From contig NZ_BLXY01000002.1 of the NCBI RefSeq assembly GCF_014193585.1, positions 682,001 through 746,000 on the forward strand: DNA of 64,000 bases. Reading direction: 5' to 3'. A program made the position numbers and the translations under genes. Shown piece by piece: positions 15,609-23,677 of the stretch (position 1 is the first letter of the stretch; every line of letters begins with the position of its first letter). The DNA comes from Geomonas paludis. Lineage in GTDB: Bacteria > Desulfobacterota > Desulfuromonadia > Geobacterales > Geobacteraceae. The notes under the pieces are model-generated. The model was not told the DNA's origin. It saw only the letters and a list, made by a program, of their open reading frames with translations, and did not search any database.

Positions 15609-17249
15609 TCAGTATTTGTACGACAACTCCGCACGTACCAACTGGTTCATCCGCGAGTCGCCGGCGTGCAGTTCGTAGTTGTGGATCCACTCCTGCCCGT
15701 AGAGCAGCAGGGCGTTCCACTCCTTCGAGAAGGGGAAGGTCCATGACGCGCGCAGGGCATTCTTGCGCTCGATGGACTGCATGGTGCCGGCCGCATCGAA
15801 GCGGCCGGTGGCGTCGACGGTCACCCGGCCGTAGTCGCCGCGCCTGGTGTGGAAGGCTTCGAGAGCCAGGTTGTTGCGCACCGAGAACCAGTGGCTGTAG
15901 CGGAGGAAGAAGTCCTGGGTGGCGCCCCCCTGCGAGTGCCCGACGGGCATGTTGTGGTACAGGTAGCCTCCCGGGAAGGTGCCGTTGGTGTAGAGGATGC
16001 GATGGCCGCGGAAATACTCGAAGCGGAGGTCGTCGTTTCCGCTTGCCGTGAGCCGTGGGATGAAAATCCCTGTAACGTAACTCTCGACGATGGGCCAAAA
16101 TGCGGCGGAGTCCTCGCCCGAGAGTTCGCCGTACAGTTCGGTGTTGCGCAACCCGGGGAACCGAAGGCGCAGATCGAAGCCAGCGAGGGTGTTGGAGTTG
16201 TCGTCGCTGGTGCCACCGACGATGCCGCGGACGGTTGCACCGAAGCTGTTGTCGACGCCCGGGCCGCCAACTTGGCGCCCGAGGTTGATGCCGAATTCGA
16301 GATCGTTAAGCGGCTTCATGGACAACTTGCCCGCGAAAAGGTAAGGCCGCCGCTCCTCTCCGTCCGTGACGGTCTTCTCGAAGCGGGAGAAGATGAGGGA
16401 GTATTTCAGGTCCCACAGATACTTGGACTGCACGGGCTCCGGGCTGGAGAGCTTGATGATGTCGAAGTTCCTCGGGTTGTTGCTGAGGGTAATCGCCCCC
16501 CGGTAGCCCGGTCCCAGCCAATTCTCGTCGCGGCCGACCTCCAACTCCAGCCCCTTCCCGCCCAGCTTTGCATAGCCCCGGTTCAGCCTGAGAGTCGCTT
16601 CGCCGCCGGCTTCGGACCACAACAGCATGGGCTCGATGGCCGCGGAGGCCATGGAACCGAAGTACACCTCACCGCTGCCACGAAGTTCCACGTTGGAACC
16701 GGAGCGGTAAACGACACCATCATTGTTTTCAAAAAGAGGCGTACCCTCGGTACCGCGCTGCTGGGCTGGCGAAGGATAGGGGTTTGGGGGCCTCAAGCCG
16801 CTGCCGATGCCGAAGACCCCGTCGTTGCCGGGATCGTGGACCGCGCGGAAATAACTTCTGGGGGCGCCTTCGAGGTAGACATAGCGCAGGCGTGCGGTCT
16901 TGAGGGGATCGTAATCGAATGCCGGCGCGGCTTCATCGCGGCCGTAGTAGGACAGTTCGCGCGGCAGCAGTTCCCGCAGGCGGTCGAGCAGTTCTTCGGC
17001 CAAGGCGGAGTGACCGGTAGCGGCCGCCCGCGCTTCAGCCTCCTTCACCAGGCGCGCAGCCTCCGCCCTGGCGAAGGGACGGATACCCTTGATGTCCGAT
17101 GTGATGAGCCCGTAACCCGAGAGCTTGTCGAGATATGAATAAATGGGGCTGTCCAGCGGAATGTTCGGTGAGGAAAGCGCAAAAGCAAGACAGGGATACC
17201 AAAGGAGTATGGATGCCGCAACCATCACGATAAACTTGGACAATTTCAT
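15609..17249 (-). CDS. Wzi-like capsule assembly outer-membrane protein
   Basis: A 546-residue protein with a signal peptide (about 1-25, ending ALS) and a helical segment with SPIYSYLDKLSGYGLI. A long beta-strand-rich region follows, ending in an aromatic C-terminal strand (VRAELSYKY), as in outer-membrane barrels. The N-terminal region and GYAKLGGKGLELEVGRDENW fit the capsule assembly Wzi family, which holds capsular polysaccharide at the cell surface. It stands apart from the main operon, just beyond the dehydratase gene. Its transcript should run into the 21-bp repeats. Confidence 0.78.
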   Translation of the reverse strand: MKLSKFIVMVAASILLWYPCLAFALSSPNIPLDSPIYSYLDKLSGYGLITSDIKGIRPFARAEAARLVKEAEARAAATGHSALAEELLDRLRELLPRELSYYGRDEAAPAFDYDPLKTARLRYVYLEGAPRSYFRAVHDPGNDGVFGIGSGLRPPNPYPSPAQQRGTEGTPLFENNDGVVYRSGSNVELRGSGEVYFGSMASAAIEPMLLWSEAGGEATLRLNRGYAKLGGKGLELEVGRDENWLGPGYRGAITLSNNPRNFDIIKLSSPEPVQSKYLWDLKYSLIFSRFEKTVTDGEERRPYLFAGKLSMKPLNDLEFGINLGRQVGGPGVDNSFGATVRGIVGGTSDDNSNTLAGFDLRLRFPGLRNTELYGELSGEDSAAFWPIVESYVTGIFIPRLTASGNDDLRFEYFRGHRILYTNGTFPGGYLYHNMPVGHSQGGATQDFFLRYSHWFSVRNNLALEAFHTRRGDYGRVTVDATGRFDAAGTMQSIERKNALRASWTFPFSKEWNALLLYGQEWIHNYELHAGDSRMNQLVRAELSYKY

Positions 17250-17266
17250 TTAATTCTCAATCATTT

Positions 17267-17777
17267 AACAGGGATGAAGGGGATAAAAGGGATAAAATCT
17301 ACAGTCACATTCGATTGTCAAACCTTCTAAACTCCAACTTCGGACTGCCAAAGTTGATCAATAATCCAACCTCGATGCCAGTCGCTTTAAGGTAATTCAG
17401 AACTTGGGCTACATGTTCAGGTGCTAAAGCTCTTACCGCTTTAAGTTCCAGCAGCACCGCCCCCTCAACCACAAGGTCGGCATAAAATTCGCCGACGACT
17501 TTGTTGCGGTAAAAAACCTTTAGCGGGACTTGCGACTGTGCCTTCAGCCCCATCTCTACGAGAGCGATCAGGAGAGATTTTTCGTAGACGGACTCCAGAA
17601 ATCCAGCGCCCAGTTCGTTGCTCACCTCAAAGCACGCGCGAAGCACCTTTCCTGTCAGTTCGTCATGGATCACTGGCATACCCCCTAGAGGTATTTACCC
17701 CAGAAGAATACCAGACCCCCATGACGGCCGTTGTCCCTTAAGTTGTTTTTATCCCCTGTATCCCTTTTATCCCTGTT
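17267..17777. mobile_element. Palindromic-arm element carrying a GxxExxY gene (copy 6)
   Basis: The left arm AACAGGGATGAAGGGGATAA (17267-17298) and the right arm (17748-17777, the complement of ATTTAACAGGGATAAAAGGG) are inverted and belong to the dispersed palindromic family. The usual GCAAAG interior is absent. The 511-bp element holds one intact gene (17305-17679). The gene starts 69 bases from one arm and ends seven bases from the other. I see no clear target-site duplication. Confidence 0.65.
17305..17679 (-). CDS. GxxExxY family protein (PD-(D/E)XK-like)
   Basis: A 124-residue protein of the GxxExxY family, named for the motif seen here as GFLESVYEKSL near residue 26. A nuclease-like core follows, GEFYADLVVEGAVLLELKAV, giving the D...ExK pattern of PD-(D/E)XK enzymes. 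The family's C-terminal LINFGSPKLEFRRF is present. Function is not established for the family. All motif residues are intact. It is enclosed by inverted arms of the window's repeat family, so a role in element movement is an inference worth testing. Confidence 0.85.
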   Translation of the reverse strand: MPVIHDELTGKVLRACFEVSNELGAGFLESVYEKSLLIALVEMGLKAQSQVPLKVFYRNKVVGEFYADLVVEGAVLLELKAVRALAPEHVAQVLNYLKATGIEVGLLINFGSPKLEFRRFDNRM

Positions 17778-17803
17778 AAATAGGGTTTGAGTCTCGATTC
17801 TGT
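17750..17803. other. Right arm of copy 6 next to the dehydratase stop
   Basis: Only the TTATCCC...CCCTGTTAAAT arm and a short spacer are present between the GxxExxY promoter side and the dehydratase gene's stop. No T-run terminator is seen. Confidence 0.4.
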
Positions 17804-19750
17804 TTATGCAGCCGTTCCCTCGCTGGTGCCGGCTACACGAAGGTTCCTGATGAAGGTGAGCTTCTGGGGCGGGAACAGATCGGGCCTGACCCGCTGGAAG
17901 GCAAAGGGCGGAGCGACGTCGAACTCGTAGCGCGGCACGAACTCAGGCACGATGCTGCGCAGCGTGTCAAGCACCGCTCCCAAATCGTGGGCCTTGGCGT
18001 GATTGAAAAGATGTTCCAGATCTGCCGTAACCTTCTTCAGATCGGTCTCCACCGGCGCCATGACCCTGATCTTCTTGTGGCTGGTCGGCTTGATCCCCTC
18101 CCCGTCGATCAACAACTCCTCGAAGAGCTTCTCGCCCGGCTTCAACCCGGTGAACTGGATCTCGATCTCCTTGTGCGGTATGAAACCGGAGAGCCTGATC
18201 AGTTCCTCGGCCAGCGAAAGTATGCGGACCGGCTCCCCCATGTCCAGCACGAAGATCTCGCCGCCGTGACCGATGCAGCCTGCCTGCATGACCAGTTGCG
18301 ACGCCTCCGGAATGGTCATGAAGTAGCGCACCACGTCCTTGTCCGTTACGGTCACCGGTCCGCCCTTGCGGATCTGCTCCTTGAAGAGAGGGATCACGCT
18401 CCCGTTACTCCCCAGGACGTTGCCGAAGCGCACCGTGGTGAACTTGGTCTGGCTTTTCGCCGCCAGCGCCTGCACGTAGATCTCGGCGCTTCTCTTGGTG
18501 GCCCCCATGACGTTGGTGGGGTTGACCGCCTTGTCGGTGGAGACCATGACGAAATTGCGCACCTTGAACTTGTGCGCGGCGTCCGCCACCACCTTGGAAC
18601 CCATCACGTTGTTGAGCACCGCCTCGGCCGGGTTGTACTCCATCATGGCGACGTGCTTGTACGCCGCTGCATGGAAGACCACCTCAGGGCCGAACTCGTC
18701 GAACAGCGTCTCGACCCGGTCCTGGTTCTTCACGTCCCCCACCATGGGGATGATGCGCAGGTCCGGGAAGGTGGCGGCGAGTTCCTTTTCGATGTAGAAA
18801 AGCGGCGTCTCGGCATGGTCGAACAGCACCAGCTTGGCCGGTTTGAAAAGCGCCACCTGCCGGCAGATCTCGCTGCCGATGCTCCCGGCTGCGCCCGTCA
18901 CCAGCACCCTCTTGTCCGTCAGGTAGTTGCGGATCGCCGTCTGGTCCAGCACCACCGGGTCGCGCCCGAGCAGGTCCTCGATCTCCACATCCTTGATCTG
19001 GCTCATGGAGAACTTGCCGTCGATGATGTCGGTGATCCCGGGCAGCGTCTTGAAACGGGCTTTCGCGCGCTCGCAGTTGGTTATGACGCGGCGCATCAGT
19101 TCGGGCCCCCCGGAGGGAATGGCAAAGATGACCTCCTCGACGCTGTACTTGCGCACCAGCGCGCAGAGCCGGTCCGTCCGCCCCAGCACCCGAACCCCGG
19201 AGAGGCGCATGCCGGTTTTTTCCGGGTCATCGTCAACGAAGCCGACCACGTTGTAGGTGGCGTCGACCTGTTTGCGGATCTCCTTGAGCAGCAGGTTCCC
19301 CGCTTCGCCCGCACCGATGATGAGCGTCCTCCTCCCCTTGCGCAGGCACGGCACCAGTTTGGTCTCGCGGTAGATGCGCCAGAGCAGACGGCTGGTGGCC
19401 ACCATGGAAAACAGCAGGAACCAGTCCAGCAGGTAGATCGACCGGGGCAGACCGAAGGGACCTTTCATGAAAACTAGTGAAATAGCCGAGACAACCGAGG
19501 AGAGCGTCACTACTTTGAAAATTTCGTAACCGTCCTGCAGGGAGGCATAGCGCCAGATGCTGCGGTACATGCCGGAGGCAATGAACAGGATGGGCTTGGC
19601 TACCAGTACAACGGCCAGTCCTGACAGCATGTTACTGAGTTGTTCGGGGGGGATCTGAAAGTCGAAGCGAAGCAGGAAGGAGAGACCAAAAGCACCGGCA
19701 ATGAGCATTACATCAAGGAAAAACACCAGGATTCTTCTTGCGCGGAACAT
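17804..19750 (-). CDS. WbpM/CapD/PglF-like nucleotide-sugar 4,6-dehydratase
   Basis: A 648-residue inner-membrane enzyme that converts UDP-GlcNAc to a 4-keto-6-deoxy sugar (a 5-inverting or retaining form cannot be told apart). Four hydrophobic N-terminal segments span about 8-115. A first Rossmann-like domain has TLIIGAGEAGNLLLKEI. The catalytic SDR domain has VLVTGAAGSIGSEIC and the STDKAVNPTNVMGATKR motif. There Met-x-x-x-Lys replaces Tyr-x-x-x-Lys, as in WbpM. The start is the ATG after GGGGGGAAC. It lies beyond the terminator of the large operon and has its own promoter. Confidence 0.9.
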   Translation of the reverse strand: MFRARRILVFFLDVMLIAGAFGLSFLLRFDFQIPPEQLSNMLSGLAVVLVAKPILFIASGMYRSIWRYASLQDGYEIFKVVTLSSVVSAISLVFMKGPFGLPRSIYLLDWFLLFSMVATSRLLWRIYRETKLVPCLRKGRRTLIIGAGEAGNLLLKEIRKQVDATYNVVGFVDDDPEKTGMRLSGVRVLGRTDRLCALVRKYSVEEVIFAIPSGGPELMRRVITNCERAKARFKTLPGITDIIDGKFSMSQIKDVEIEDLLGRDPVVLDQTAIRNYLTDKRVLVTGAAGSIGSEICRQVALFKPAKLVLFDHAETPLFYIEKELAATFPDLRIIPMVGDVKNQDRVETLFDEFGPEVVFHAAAYKHVAMMEYNPAEAVLNNVMGSKVVADAAHKFKVRNFVMVSTDKAVNPTNVMGATKRSAEIYVQALAAKSQTKFTTVRFGNVLGSNGSVIPLFKEQIRKGGPVTVTDKDVVRYFMTIPEASQLVMQAGCIGHGGEIFVLDMGEPVRILSLAEELIRLSGFIPHKEIEIQFTGLKPGEKLFEELLIDGEGIKPTSHKKIRVMAPVETDLKKVTADLEHLFNHAKAHDLGAVLDTLRSIVPEFVPRYEFDVAPPFAFQRVRPDLFPPQKLTFIRNLRVAGTSEGTAA

Positions 19751-19817
19751 GTTCCCCCCACAGCACAGCAAGTCATTGAGAAAGCTAAAGGGTCTACATT
19801 AAGGTAAACAGAGGATG

Positions 19818-19845
19818 ACTATATCACCAAGAAAAGAAAAAGCAA
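19818..19845 (-). promoter_or_regulatory. Candidate sigma70 promoter of the dehydratase gene
   Basis: On the minus strand TTGCTT (19840-19845) is followed after 16 bp by TATAGT (19818-19823; five of six matches). The predicted leader is about 60 bases. The -35 box is weak (three of six). Confidence 0.4.
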
Positions 19846-20019
19846 ACTCTAATCTGTAATTTCAGTATGTGGTTCACTGACTGGATTAATAATCACACGG
19901 CGCAAAAAAGGGTTCAGAGAAAACACCTTTCCAGACACTGCAGGCACTGTGAGTTCCGTATTTATTGACACGGCAAAGGAACTGGTACATGAGCTAGCTA
20001 GTAATCGCGCACCACACAA

Positions 20020-20054
20020 AGAAAAGGGCCAGTTCCTGTGACTGAAACTGGCCC
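20020..20054 (-). terminator. Intrinsic terminator of the exopolysaccharide operon
   Basis: GGGCCAGTT (20046-20054, minus strand) pairs with AACTGGCCC (20026-20034) across an 11-base loop. It is followed by TTTTCTTTG, about 30 bases after the E1 beta stop. This marks the end of the roughly 38-kb minus-strand unit. Confidence 0.8.
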
Positions 20055-20081
20055 CTGTTTTGTTGAAATGTAAGAGAACTG

Positions 20082-21119
20082 CTATTGCGCGGCGTAGCTT
20101 ACCCGGTGCAGCAGCGCGAGTTCTTCGTGGCAGGGCTGGACCAGCCTGTTGACCGCGTTCACGATGTCCGCACTGGCGGGATAGTAAGCGGCTTCGAGGG
20201 TCCGACTGGCCGGAGCGGGAAGGTCGGGAAGGGTAACCCGCTGTACCGGTGCCTTCAGGCAGGTGAAGGCTTTCTCGGCAGCCAGGGCGGCGATTTCAGC
20301 TGCCACCCCGCAGGTCTTCCAGCCGCCGTCGGCCACCACCAGCCGCCCCGTTTTTTGCAGCGATTGGTGAATCAGGTCGAAGTCCAAGGGTTTGACCGTG
20401 CGCGGGTCGACGACCTCTGCCTGGATCCCCTGCTGCGCCAGTTCCTCGGCGGCCTTGAGCGCCTCGCGTACCATGTAGCTCACCGCCACGATGGTGACGT
20501 CGCTGCCCTGCCGGCGCACGATTCCCTTGCCCAACGGTATGCTGTAAAACTCCTCCGGGACCACCTCTTCTTCTCCGTAAAGCCAGCGGTCGTCGATGAA
20601 TACGACGGGATTGTCATCCTGGACCGCTGCGATCATAAGCCCCTTGGCGTCCGTCGGCGTGGCCGGCATTACCACCTTGAGCCCCGGTATATGGGCGAAC
20701 AGGGCATGCAGGGCCTGGGAGTGCTGTGCCCCCTGCTCCCCTCCCCGGTTGATCACCCCCCAGATGACCGCCGGGACCGGGAGCTTTCCCCCGTTCATGT
20801 AGAACCAGTTGGCGGCCTCGTTGACGATGGGATCGATGGCGTAGAGCATGAAATCCATGCGCGGGTGCTCCACGATGGGGCGCATGCCGGCCAGCGCGGC
20901 GCCGACTGCGGCCCCGGTCATGGCGTTCTCCGAAACCGGGGTGTCGATGACACGCCTCTCCCCGAATCTGGCCAGCAGCCCTTGCGCGGTGTTGCCGACG
21001 TACCAGGGGCTCTTCACCCCCTGGCCGATCAGCATGACGCTTTCGTCCCGTTCCATGAGTTGGTGAAAGGCCTCGTTGATGGCCAGACTGTAGCTGAGCG
21101 TTCTATTAGGCAAAGACAT
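20082..21119 (-). CDS. E1 beta subunit, thiamine-dependent 2-oxoacid dehydrogenase type
   Basis: The 345-residue partner of the preceding E1 alpha. It matches the transketolase pyrimidine-binding and C-terminal domains of pyruvate/acetoin dehydrogenase E1 beta: VSENAMTGAAVGAALAGMRP, MDFMLYAIDPIVNEAANW, QHSQALHALFAHIPGLKV and a C-terminal VVDPRTVKPLDFDLI. These subunits bind thiamine diphosphate at the alpha/beta interface and decarboxylate a 2-oxoacid. No E2, E3 or lipoyl gene is nearby. It is the last gene of the operon, overlapping its partner by 14 bases. The in vivo reaction is unknown. Confidence 0.88.
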   Translation of the reverse strand: MSLPNRTLSYSLAINEAFHQLMERDESVMLIGQGVKSPWYVGNTAQGLLARFGERRVIDTPVSENAMTGAAVGAALAGMRPIVEHPRMDFMLYAIDPIVNEAANWFYMNGGKLPVPAVIWGVINRGGEQGAQHSQALHALFAHIPGLKVVMPATPTDAKGLMIAAVQDDNPVVFIDDRWLYGEEEVVPEEFYSIPLGKGIVRRQGSDVTIVAVSYMVREALKAAEELAQQGIQAEVVDPRTVKPLDFDLIHQSLQKTGRLVVADGGWKTCGVAAEIAALAAEKAFTCLKAPVQRVTLPDLPAPASRTLEAAYYPASADIVNAVNRLVQPCHEELALLHRVSYAAQ

Positions 21120-22083
21120 AGCTGGAAAGATCCTCCTTGGCAGGGAACGGGCTCTGCCGTGCGAAATCGAAAGCTTCGCTCACCTCGCGGGAAATGGCTG
21201 CCTGTACTTTCTGCAGTTCTTCTGCCGTGAATCCTCCCTGCTGCAGCAGGTATTTTTCCAGGCGCTTGATCGGGTCCTTCTTGAGCCATCTTTTCACTTC
21301 CGCCGCCGGCCGGATGTCGGTGTGGGTCCCCTGGACGTTGTCGTCCGGGCCGACATGTCCGCGCTGCCGGTAGGTCAGGCATTCCAGGAACACCGGTCCC
21401 TCGCCGTTGCGGCACAGTTCCACCGCCTGCTTGGCATGCTCGTACACCTTCAGCACATCGTTGCCGTCGATGCGGTGCCCCTTCTCGCCAAACGGCAGCG
21501 CCATCTTGTAGATATTGCGGCTGACGCGGATCTCGTCGATGCACAGATGGGTGGAGTAGAGGTTGTTCTCGCAGACGAAGACGATGGGGAGTTTCTTCAG
21601 TGCGGCGAAGTTCAGGGATTCGGCGAGGGTCCCCTCGCCGGTCGCCCCGTCACCGAAGAAGCTCACCGCGACCTGCCTGGTGCCGCGCACCCAGGCCGCC
21701 ATGGCGGCACCAAGGGCGAGCGAGATGGTCCCGCCAACGATGGGGGCCGAGCCGAGCATGCCGCAGGAGGGGTCGATGAGGTGCATGGAGCCGCCGCGCC
21801 CGCGCGAGCAGCCGGTCTCGCGGCAGAAGACCTCGGCCACCATCTCCTTCAGCCCCCCTCCCTTGGCCAGGTAATGTCCGTGGGAGCGATGGTTCCCGAA
21901 GATGTAATCGTCCTTTTCCAGGACCGAGCAGACTCCGGCGGCTATCGCCTCTTCGCCGGAGCAAAGGTGGACCGGGCAGCGTATCTCGCGATTGAGGATC
22001 GGCTCGACAAACCCTTCCTCGCTCATGCGGATGCGCAGCATCGTTGCGTACAGATCCTGTAGTAGTTTTCGCGAATAAGTCAC
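21106..22083 (-). CDS. E1 alpha subunit, thiamine-dependent 2-oxoacid dehydrogenase type
   Basis: A 325-residue E1 alpha. The thiamine diphosphate motif runs from GDGATGEGTLAESLNFAAL to CENN, the usual GDG-X(about 27)-NN form. HLCSGEEAIAAG and FGNHRSHGHYLAKGG mark the active-site channel. RGRGGSMHLID matches the family consensus. The start is a GTG (22081-22083) with AGGAGG six bases upstream. Without E2 or E3 it could act as a carboligase or load an acyl group onto the operon's acyl carrier protein; both are inferences. It overlaps the aldo-keto reductase by four bases. Confidence 0.88.
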   Translation of the reverse strand: MTYSRKLLQDLYATMLRIRMSEEGFVEPILNREIRCPVHLCSGEEAIAAGVCSVLEKDDYIFGNHRSHGHYLAKGGGLKEMVAEVFCRETGCSRGRGGSMHLIDPSCGMLGSAPIVGGTISLALGAAMAAWVRGTRQVAVSFFGDGATGEGTLAESLNFAALKKLPIVFVCENNLYSTHLCIDEIRVSRNIYKMALPFGEKGHRIDGNDVLKVYEHAKQAVELCRNGEGPVFLECLTYRQRGHVGPDDNVQGTHTDIRPAAEVKRWLKKDPIKRLEKYLLQQGGFTAEELQKVQAAISREVSEAFDFARQSPFPAKEDLSSYVFA

Positions 22084-23036
22084 GTCACCTCCTGGGTAAA
22101 ACCGGTAATTGCATCGATCATGTCAAGCTCGGCGCTGGTCAGGCTCCAGCCGTCGCAGCCGAGGTTATCCCTTACCTGCAGTTCTGTCTTGGCCCCGAAA
22201 AGCGAGCAGGTGAAAGGCGCGCGGTCCAGCACCCAGCGCAGCGCCAACTGTCCCACCTGGCACTTGTGTGCCCCGGCCATTTCCTTGAGTCGTGCCACCG
22301 CCTGCAACCTGCGCTCGAACTCCGCGCCGCAGAACTCGGGCATGCGGCTTCTGTGGTCGTCGCTTGGAAAGCGGGCGCCGGCGGTGAATTTCCCGGTGAG
22401 CAGACCGTCGGCAAGCGCCCCCCAGGCGACCAGGGTCACGTTGTGCCTGGCGCAGGTTTCCGACAGCTCCAGGAATGGCTTTCTGTCAAAGACGTTCATC
22501 TTTACTTGCATAGCGCTGATCGGCGCAACTTTGAGCGCACGTTCCAAGTCCTCACAGGAGAAGTTGGAGATGCCGATTGCACCGATTTTACCTTCTTCGC
22601 GCAAACGTTCAAGCTCACCGACTGAATCTTGAATGGGAGTGATGCCATCGGGCTTGTGAACGTAATAGAGCGGAACGTGGTCCAGCTTCAGCCGTGCCAG
22701 GCTCTTTTCCAGTGCTGACCTCAGATAAGAAGGAGATATGTCGATCCACACCCCTCTTTCTTTGCTCCAGCACACCCCGCCCTTGGTGGCGATCACCACC
22801 TCTTTGCGGTGCCCTTCCAGGGCCCGGGCCAGCAGTTCCTCGGATTTGCCCACCCCGTAGGCATCGGCGGTGTCGAAGAAGGTGACCCCACGCTCGTAGG
22901 CGGCACGTATCGCCCGCAGCGATTCAGATTCGTCCACCGCCCCCCAGCCGTGCCCACCCACGGCCCAGCACCCCATCCCCAGGCGGCTGATGGGAACGCC
23001 GCAGCCCCCAAGCGGCATCTGTTCCAGTGCGCTCAT
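22080..23036 (-). CDS. Aldo/keto reductase
   Basis: A 318-residue NADPH-dependent oxidoreductase of the aldo-keto reductase superfamily. It has GMGCWAVGG near the N-terminus, the catalytic Asp-Tyr in FFDTADAYG, Lys in VIATKGG and His in YYVHKPDGI. The C-terminal cofactor segment is FGAKTELQVRDN. In this setting it probably reduces a keto-sugar nucleotide or a keto group on an acyl substituent. The start is the ATG overlapping the upstream stop; the much longer upstream frame is a shadow. Confidence 0.87.
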   Translation of the reverse strand: MSALEQMPLGGCGVPISRLGMGCWAVGGHGWGAVDESESLRAIRAAYERGVTFFDTADAYGVGKSEELLARALEGHRKEVVIATKGGVCWSKERGVWIDISPSYLRSALEKSLARLKLDHVPLYYVHKPDGITPIQDSVGELERLREEGKIGAIGISNFSCEDLERALKVAPISAMQVKMNVFDRKPFLELSETCARHNVTLVAWGALADGLLTGKFTAGARFPSDDHRSRMPEFCGAEFERRLQAVARLKEMAGAHKCQVGQLALRWVLDRAPFTCSLFGAKTELQVRDNLGCDGWSLTSAELDMIDAITGFTQEVT

Positions 23037-23677
23037 CGGTCCGTGGCCCTCTTGAGAACGCGCCAGGCGGTCTGCCACAGGATGACGAGGTCGCTGCCGA
23101 GGCTCCATTGCTTCACGTACTTCACGCGCAGTGCATTCTTGCGCGGCAGTATGTGCTCCCGGAAGAAGCGGTCGGGGTCCTCGCTCCCCACCTGGTCGTC
23201 CAGGTCGGCGAACTCGATGGAGGCGTAATCGGTGATGCCGGGACGCATGCACAGGATCAGGCGCTCCTCGCCCCGGTACTGCGAGGTGTACTCGAGCACC
23301 TCCGGCCGCGGCCCGACCAGGCTCATGTCCCCCTTGAGAACGTTCAGGAACTGGGGCAACTCGTCCAGTTTCGTCTTGCGCAGGAAGGCCCCGACGCGGG
23401 TCACCCTGGGGTCGTTGGTCCCGGTGGTGGGGCCGCCCAGGGCCTCCGCATCGATGACCATGCTGCGGAACTTGAGGATCCTGAAGGTGGTCCCGTTCAG
23501 CCCGGAACGGACCCCGCGGTAGAAGACAGGGCCGGGGCTGGAGAGCTTCACCGCGACCGCGGCAGCCAGCAGCAGCGGCCACAGCACGGCGAGCACGGAC
23601 AGGGACAGCAGTATGTCCGCCGACCGCTTCAGGGCCAAGGCCCAGCCGGGATGTCTGATCAGCGCCTCCCCGTTCAT
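23033..23677 (-). CDS. Small phosphoglycosyl transferase (initiating sugar transferase, PglC-like)
   Basis: A 214-residue monotopic phosphoglycosyl transferase, which moves a sugar-1-phosphate from a nucleotide sugar to undecaprenyl phosphate to start the repeat unit. One N-terminal membrane helix is present (DILLSLSVLAVLWPLLLAAA). The catalytic core has KFRSM, KTKLDELPQ, NVLKGDMSLVGPRPE and GITDYASIEF. All key elements are conserved, so this is the likely initiating enzyme of the pathway. It overlaps the flanking genes by four bases each. Confidence 0.9.
   Translation of the reverse strand: MNGEALIRHPGWALALKRSADILLSLSVLAVLWPLLLAAAVAVKLSSPGPVFYRGVRSGLNGTTFRILKFRSMVIDAEALGGPTTGTNDPRVTRVGAFLRKTKLDELPQFLNVLKGDMSLVGPRPEVLEYTSQYRGEERLILCMRPGITDYASIEFADLDDQVGSEDPDRFFREHILPRKNALRVKYVKQWSLGSDLVILWQTAWRVLKRATDR

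Larger units (their letters stand above)
19751..20081. other. Intergenic region: operon end and dehydratase promoter
   Basis: No coding sequence is visible. The region is AT-richer than its neighbours and holds the minus-strand terminator of the large operon (20020-20054) and a candidate promoter for the dehydratase gene (19818-19845). Confidence 0.6.

Noticed and set aside
15163..16098. A 311-codon minus-strand frame ending in ATPNDVP heptapeptides
   Set aside because: It overlaps the Wzi-like gene in another frame and its repeated part comes from the 21-bp minisatellite, whose length keeps every frame open. No ribosome binding site was found.
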